Source: Clostridia bacterium (GTDB lineage: Bacteria; Bacillota; Clostridia; RGIG6154). Taken from it: a stretch of 57,429 bases of DNA. The stretch spans positions 1-57,429 of the forward strand of contig JAGAJK010000086.1 of the NCBI GenBank assembly GCA_017626145.1, read 5' to 3'. Below, piece by piece: positions 53,531 through 57,429 of this stretch (the first letter of the stretch is position 1; every line of letters begins with the position of its first letter). The notes beneath the pieces are model-generated. The model worked only from the letters and a program-made list of their open reading frames with translations, was not told the origin of the DNA and made no database searches. A program made the position numbers and the translations under genes.

Positions 53531-53573
53531 GAACGAGCCTGTAAAAAATCAGTGATTTTTTACAGGCTCGTTC
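53531..53573. terminator. 43-bp near-perfect palindrome terminator
   Basis: GAACGAGCCTGTAAAAAATCA (53531-53551) is the exact reverse complement of the sequence at 53553-53573, with one base between. It fills almost all the 48-base gap between convergent genes and would terminate both strands, although the T-rich tract lies inside the stem. Confidence 0.75.
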
Positions 53574-53574
53574 A

Positions 53575-54009
53575 TTACAAGTAACATTTTACATCCTTTG
53601 CAAGTTCTTCTTCCATTTTGATAAGCTTTTTAGTAATATCTTTAGCCTTCTCTTCTGCTGCTTTATATTTGTTTAAATATTTATTTAAGGACTTAACGCC
53701 CATATTGCATCCGTCTGTAATTAAATCAGCTATCGTTGCATCAGACTCGTTCATTATCAGCATGACATTAGTTTTCATCCAGGACATTCCCTTTGCTATA
53801 GGATTAGGTTCTTTTCCGTCATCGTTATACCTATCAAGTAAATTCTGAACCTCTTCCTTCATTTTATTATGCTCATCTTTGCTTGAAGTAAGAACAGCTT
53901 TCAATTCAGCATCATAAACATAATCAATAACTTCGTCAATTGCAGAAATGCCCATTGCTATACCAGCGTCTGTTTCCCTTAGTAATTTTATAGTATCTTG
54001 TTCAATCAT
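53575..54009 (-). CDS. Ferritin-like four-helix protein (DUF2383-like)
   Basis: 144 residues, almost entirely helical. Motifs such as ETDAGIAMGISAIDEVIDYV, SKDEHNKMKEEVQNLL and SDATIADLITDGCNMGVKSLNKY resemble the DUF2383/PA2169-type four-helix-bundle proteins, which are related to ferritin-like domains. Metal binding is possible through the Glu and His residues, but no full ferritin-like di-iron motif can be asserted. Function is unknown. ATG 54009 follows AGGAG. Confidence 0.72.
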   Translation of the reverse strand: MIEQDTIKLLRETDAGIAMGISAIDEVIDYVYDAELKAVLTSSKDEHNKMKEEVQNLLDRYNDDGKEPNPIAKGMSWMKTNVMLIMNESDATIADLITDGCNMGVKSLNKYLNKYKAAEEKAKDITKKLIKMEEELAKDVKCYL

Positions 54010-54066
54010 AATTATCTCCTTTTTGGTTTTTATATTATTATCCCCGCACTTTTAAAATTAATACAG

Positions 54067-54095
54067 TTGAAAATTAATAAAATATATGGTAAAAT
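54067..54095 (+). promoter_or_regulatory. Sigma-A promoter of comEC-like gene
   Basis: -35 TTGAAA (54067-54072) and -10 TAAAAT (54090-54095) have 17-base spacing, about 30 bases before the ATG at 54126. Confidence 0.7.
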
Positions 54096-54125
54096 TATGT
54101 CGAATGAATTATCAGGAAGTACTTT

Positions 54126-55580
54126 ATGATTAACCGATACTTTGTAATTTGTCTGCTATCATTTTGTGCAGGTGTTGCCTTTTATGTATGTGGTAACACC
54201 TTATTACTTGTATCAGAAATAATTTTTCTCGTTTTATTATTTGTTCTTAAAAGAAGAAATGTATTTTTGATTTCGATTATTTTAGTATTAATCGGAGCTA
54301 TCACATCAAGTATGATTCTTGATATTGATTCTACAGTTTTATACAGTTTCGTCGATGCTTCACCTGCAAACGGAACCTTTCAGGTTACTGATATTATATT
54401 TCGTTCAGACAAAGCGGTAACCTGCAAAGTAAAAGTTACCAGTGTTGAAAACACCGATTGTAACGAAAACCTCAAGCTTACTGTTTACACGGATGAAAAA
54501 ATTCACATAAACGGCATTTATAATTTTAAAGAAATTCAAATTAAGCTTTGTGAAGAGAATGAAATCCTAAGATACGGCTCAAGCAAAACATTTTTCAGTG
54601 CATCGACTTACAAAAGCAACATCGTTTTCAAGGGTATAGCACAAAAAGGTATTATTAATAAACTTAGAAATCTTCAGTCATCAACTAACGAATATATTTC
54701 TTCTCTGTTCGAAAAAGATGTAAGTGCGTTGATGTGTGCACTATATACAGGTGATACAGTAAATATATCTCCACACTATAAATCCGTTTTTTCAAAAATG
54801 GGTATCAGTCACATACTTTCCGTATCAGGATTCCACGTAGTTCTTATTATGGGAATTTTAGATATTTTTCTTAAGCGCTTCGGTAAATTACAATACATTA
54901 AATACCTGTTTCTTTTGATGTTTGTAATTTTCACAGGCGCGTCTCCCGCTATAGTGAGAGCTGCCGGAATGTACATATTTGTAGGATTAGCTCAAATTTT
55001 CAAGACGAACAGCGATTCAATTAACAGTCTTGCCTTGATAGCACTTCTTTCGCTGTTGATAAATCCTTTACTGATATTTGACAAAAGCTTTCAGCTATCA
55101 TATCTTGCTACCTATGGAGTTATGACCGTGTCACCTATTTTCTATTTGAAATCAGGCAATTCAGTTTTAGACTTTTTCTCCAAATCAGCAGCTACAACAA
55201 TTGCGGCTCAAATTATGACTCTTCCTGCAATACTTACTCTCAACACACAATTCAGCCTTGTATCAATTGCAGCAAATTGTCTGATTACAATTTTCACACC
55301 ATTTTTGTATGCTACAAGCTTTCTTGCTATGATATTGCCTAATAAAATTACCATATTGCTATGCAATACAATAACTAATTTTTCATTTAAAATAATAAAT
55401 ATTATTTCTACAAGCAATTTATTTGCTTTTCAATTTAGTAATATTACTGTTTCCGTTATCATCACTTCGATTATTACAACAGTAATTTTCCTGTTCAGTA
55501 TTGACAGAAAGAGCAGAATTAAAAGAAAGAAAATAAAAATGCTAACTGAAAAATCCCGTAAAAATCATCCTGCAATATAA
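54126..55580 (+). CDS. comEC: ComEC/Rec2-type DNA uptake channel, without metallo-beta-lactamase domain
   Basis: 484 residues. The N-terminal membrane and OB-like region is followed by the competence domain: DVSALMCALYTGDTVNISPHY, GISHILSVSGFHVVLIMG (the SGxH block) and TGASPAIVRAAGMY, then several transmembrane helices. The usual C-terminal metallo-beta-lactamase nuclease domain is absent, and the frame ends naturally with a Lys/Arg-rich tail. This short form is common in some Clostridia, though a separately encoded nuclease domain is not seen here. It overlaps the LysR stop by 16 bases. ATG 54126 has CAGGAAGT upstream. Confidence 0.88.
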   Translation: MINRYFVICLLSFCAGVAFYVCGNTLLLVSEIIFLVLLFVLKRRNVFLISIILVLIGAITSSMILDIDSTVLYSFVDASPANGTFQVTDIIFRSDKAVTCKVKVTSVENTDCNENLKLTVYTDEKIHINGIYNFKEIQIKLCEENEILRYGSSKTFFSASTYKSNIVFKGIAQKGIINKLRNLQSSTNEYISSLFEKDVSALMCALYTGDTVNISPHYKSVFSKMGISHILSVSGFHVVLIMGILDIFLKRFGKLQYIKYLFLLMFVIFTGASPAIVRAAGMYIFVGLAQIFKTNSDSINSLALIALLSLLINPLLIFDKSFQLSYLATYGVMTVSPIFYLKSGNSVLDFFSKSAATTIAAQIMTLPAILTLNTQFSLVSIAANCLITIFTPFLYATSFLAMILPNKITILLCNTITNFSFKIINIISTSNLFAFQFSNITVSVIITSIITTVIFLFSIDRKSRIKRKKIKMLTEKSRKNHPAI

Positions 55581-56458
55581 TTATTAAATGGATTGTTCTT
55601 TTTAATATATTGTGAAAAAGCAAGCATACTGTCAGATAAATATGAGCCTTTTTTCCACACAAGGCTTATATCTGCATATAGAGGAGATGTTATAGGAATA
55701 CAAATTAAATCTTCTCTCATATCAACAAGCTCGCGGAACATAAAGCCTACAGCCACTTTATTTGAAATAACACTTTGAACGGTTGAAAGCTGTTCTGTCT
55801 GAAGTAATATATCAGGCTTGATTCCTGAATGATTAAACCATTTTTTTATTTCGTCAGTTTGAAAAAAACTGTTCTTGAACAAGACAAGCGGCACATTTTC
55901 CAAATCCTTTGGAGAAATAGGTATATGGTTAAATTTAAATCCGTCTTTTGATACACAACATATAATTTCAAGACGTGCAATATTAAGTGACACCTTATCA
56001 GGTGGCAAAGAACCATTATGAGGTATGAAAATCATATCAAGAACCTCATCTGACAGCTTACTTTGTAATTCATGCTGTCCGCCTTCAGTTATATCAAGCT
56101 TAATGTCATTATGCCTTGGTAAAAATTCATTGTATATGTACGGAAGAATCAACGAACCTATCATAGGAGGGACTCCGAGACGAAGTATCTTTCTCTCCTT
56201 ACCGAGCTCTCTCATCGTGTGCTCTGTTTCTTCAATCTGAATTATAATTTCTTTTGTCATTTTATAAAAAGCTTCGCCTTCGGCAGTTAATACCATACCG
56301 CTGTGATGTCTCGAAAATAACGTTACCCCGAATTCACGCTCAAGCTCTTTTATAGCATTTGACAATGACGGCTGAGATACAAAAAGATGTTCTGCCGCAG
56401 CTGATACTGTTCTGCAGGAACAAATCGTATGAAAATATTTGAGTTGTGTTAAATTCAT
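55565..56458 (-). CDS. LysR-family regulator of the adjacent dehydrogenase
   Basis: About 297 residues from ATG 56458. The N-terminal winged helix has MNLTQLKYFHTICSCRTVSAAAEHLFVSQPSLSNAIKELE (read in parts) and the C-terminal periplasmic-binding-like domain contains RLGVPPMIGSLILPYI. An upstream frame to 56584 has no ribosome binding site. It is divergent from a tartrate/D-malate-type dehydrogenase, the arrangement seen for DmlR-type regulators, so it probably activates that gene in response to its substrate. Confidence 0.92.
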   Translation of the reverse strand: MNLTQLKYFHTICSCRTVSAAAEHLFVSQPSLSNAIKELEREFGVTLFSRHHSGMVLTAEGEAFYKMTKEIIIQIEETEHTMRELGKERKILRLGVPPMIGSLILPYIYNEFLPRHNDIKLDITEGGQHELQSKLSDEVLDMIFIPHNGSLPPDKVSLNIARLEIICCVSKDGFKFNHIPISPKDLENVPLVLFKNSFFQTDEIKKWFNHSGIKPDILLQTEQLSTVQSVISNKVAVGFMFRELVDMREDLICIPITSPLYADISLVWKKGSYLSDSMLAFSQYIKKNNPFNNYIAG

Positions 56459-56477
56459 ATTATCACCTAAGCAAATT

Positions 56478-56496
56478 ATATAGTTAAAAGTTATAT
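56478..56496. promoter_or_regulatory. Candidate LysR box (T-N11-A)
   Basis: ATATAGTTAAAAGTTATAT is an interrupted dyad of 5-bp arms with a T-N11-A core, the usual geometry of LysR-type sites. It lies between the LysR start and the divergent dehydrogenase promoter. The AT-rich sequence makes chance likely. Confidence 0.35.
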
Positions 56497-56515
56497 TTGT
56501 CAATGATATATTTAT

Positions 56516-56544
56516 TTTACAAATACGTGAAATGATGATAAAAT
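56516..56544 (+). promoter_or_regulatory. Promoter of the tartrate/D-malate-type dehydrogenase
   Basis: -35 TTTACA (56516-56521) and -10 TAAAAT (56539-56544) are exactly 17 bases apart, 28 bases before ATG 56573. The candidate LysR box is immediately upstream. Confidence 0.7.
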
Positions 56545-56572
56545 GTATACATAGATTTAAGGAGGTTTGTTT

Positions 56573-57429
56573 ATGACTACTCATAAGATTGCAGTAATTC
56601 CAGGTGACGGAATAGGAAAAGAAGTAATTGAAGAAGGAGTTAAGATATTAAAGGAAGTAGCAAAAGCTGATGGAAATTTTTCCTTCGAATTTACATACTT
56701 TCCCTGGGGCTGTGAATATTATAAAGAAACAGGCAAAATGATGTCGGATGACGGAATTGAACAGCTCAGTAAATTTGATGCTATATTTTTAGGTGCAGTA
56801 GGTGCTCCCGGAGTCCCTGACCACATTTCACTTTGGGACTTACTTTTAATTATCCGAAAAAGCTTTGATCAATATATCAATTTACGTCCTGTTAAGTTGA
56901 TAAAAGGTGCACCGACACCACTTAAAGATGTTAAATGTGAAGACGTAGATATGCTTTTTGTACGTGAAAACACCGAAGGCGAATATGCAGGAAGCGGAAG
57001 CTGGTTATTTAAAGGTCAGCCTAATGAAGTTGTTTTACAGAATGGTGTATTTTCACGTAAAGGATGCGAAAGAGTAATAAGATATGCCTATGAGCTTGCA
57101 AAAGCACAAAATAAAACTTTGACAAGTATAAGTAAAGGTAATGCTCTTAATTATTCAATGGTGTTCTGGGATCAGATTTTCGAAGAAGTGGGTCGTGACT
57201 ATCCGGAGGTTAAAACATATTCTTACCTCGTTGATGCCGCAAGTATGTTTATGATAAAAGATCCAAAACGTTTTGAAATTGTTGTAACATCTAATTTATT
57301 CGGTGATATTTTAACCGATTTAGGTGCAGCAATTGCCGGTGGAATGGGGCTTGCCGCAGGTGCTAACTTAAATCCAGAGCGTGCATTCCCATCTATGTTT
57401 GAACCCATACACGGTTCAGCACCCGATAT
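56573..57429 (+). CDS. Tartrate/D-malate (isopropylmalate-type) dehydrogenase, 3' end outside window
   Basis: 285 codons are visible from ATG 56573 (AAGGAGG site), and the frame is still open at the window edge. Motifs of the decarboxylating beta-hydroxyacid dehydrogenases are present: AVIPGDGIGKEVIEEG, LWDLLLIIRKSFDQYINLRPVKL, FVRENTEGEYAG, LVDAASMFMIKDP, SNLFGDILTDLGAA and FEPIHGSAPD. The LRPVKL block and the short loop before it fit tartrate dehydrogenase/D-malate dehydrogenase better than LeuB. It would oxidise and decarboxylate D-malate, tartrate or a related acid with NAD. A divergent LysR gene supports catabolic regulation. About one fifth of the protein is missing. Confidence 0.9.
   Translation, partial: MTTHKIAVIPGDGIGKEVIEEGVKILKEVAKADGNFSFEFTYFPWGCEYYKETGKMMSDDGIEQLSKFDAIFLGAVGAPGVPDHISLWDLLLIIRKSFDQYINLRPVKLIKGAPTPLKDVKCEDVDMLFVRENTEGEYAGSGSWLFKGQPNEVVLQNGVFSRKGCERVIRYAYELAKAQNKTLTSISKGNALNYSMVFWDQIFEEVGRDYPEVKTYSYLVDAASMFMIKDPKRFEIVVTSNLFGDILTDLGAAIAGGMGLAAGANLNPERAFPSMFEPIHGSAPD

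Overview
The window looks like low-GC DNA from a spore-forming anaerobic member of the Clostridia. The sporulation genes spoIVA and cwlD and a cotJC remnant are present. So are phosphate acetyltransferase and acetate kinase, a glycyl radical enzyme with its radical-SAM activase, and copper-amine-oxidase-type wall domains. Strong AGGAGG ribosome binding sites and canonical sigma-A promoters occur throughout. I saw no rRNA, tRNA or CRISPR array.

Layout. (1) Bases 1 to about 3950 are a mobile-element or plasmid maintenance module on the minus strand: a replication-initiator-like protein, ParA, ParB, a 45-residue membrane peptide and three unknown small proteins. It meets the chromosome at a junction near 3950, where a coat/manganese-catalase gene (cotJC) has lost its 5' part and an element gene is also cut. 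(2) 4.4-18.8 kb is housekeeping and sporulation: a FliB-like methylase, SfsA, CwlD, a small alarmone synthetase, two secreted proteins (one beta-helical), proline synthesis (proB-proA-proC), cobalamin adenosyltransferase, a phosphoesterase, SpoIVA behind a sigma-E-like promoter, and a cohesin-like/copper-amine-oxidase-domain wall protein. (3) 18.8-32.5 kb holds a sugar isomerase with a pseudo-receiver AraC regulator, gpsA-plsY-der-DUF512, rpmF with its YceD partner, ackA and pta, tmcAL, rarA, nth and a subtilase. (4) 32.5-49.4 kb is an accessory catabolic island. An AraC regulator is divergent from an eight-gene plus-strand operon: Fe-S old yellow enzyme, heparinase-like lyase, SDR, fumarate-reductase-like flavoprotein, sugar isomerase, Gfo/Idh oxidoreductase, D-2-hydroxyacid dehydrogenase and a BNR propeller lyase. 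This converges on a four-gene minus-strand operon: beta-helix/rhamnose-mutarotase fusion, glycyl radical enzyme, AraC regulator and activase. (5) 49.4-57.4 kb holds wall and envelope genes (amidase, VanZ-like, FHA, LysM/G5/M23 peptidase), a ferritin-like protein, a short ComEC, and a LysR regulator divergent from a tartrate/D-malate dehydrogenase that runs off the window.

The island in (4) is the best candidate for an undescribed system. None of its hydrolase/lyase-like proteins has a signal peptide, and no transporter, kinase or aldolase is present, so the work appears to be cytosolic. Two lyase-fold proteins and a RhaM domain suggest a rhamnose- and uronate-containing oligosaccharide. The Gfo/Idh plus isomerase pair suggests a 3-keto-sugar elimination step. 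The Fe-S ene-reductase and fumarate-reductase-like protein could reduce the resulting unsaturated products. The glycyl radical enzyme lacks the Cys-x-Glu signature of characterised dehydratases, so its reaction is open. The substrate assignment is inference.
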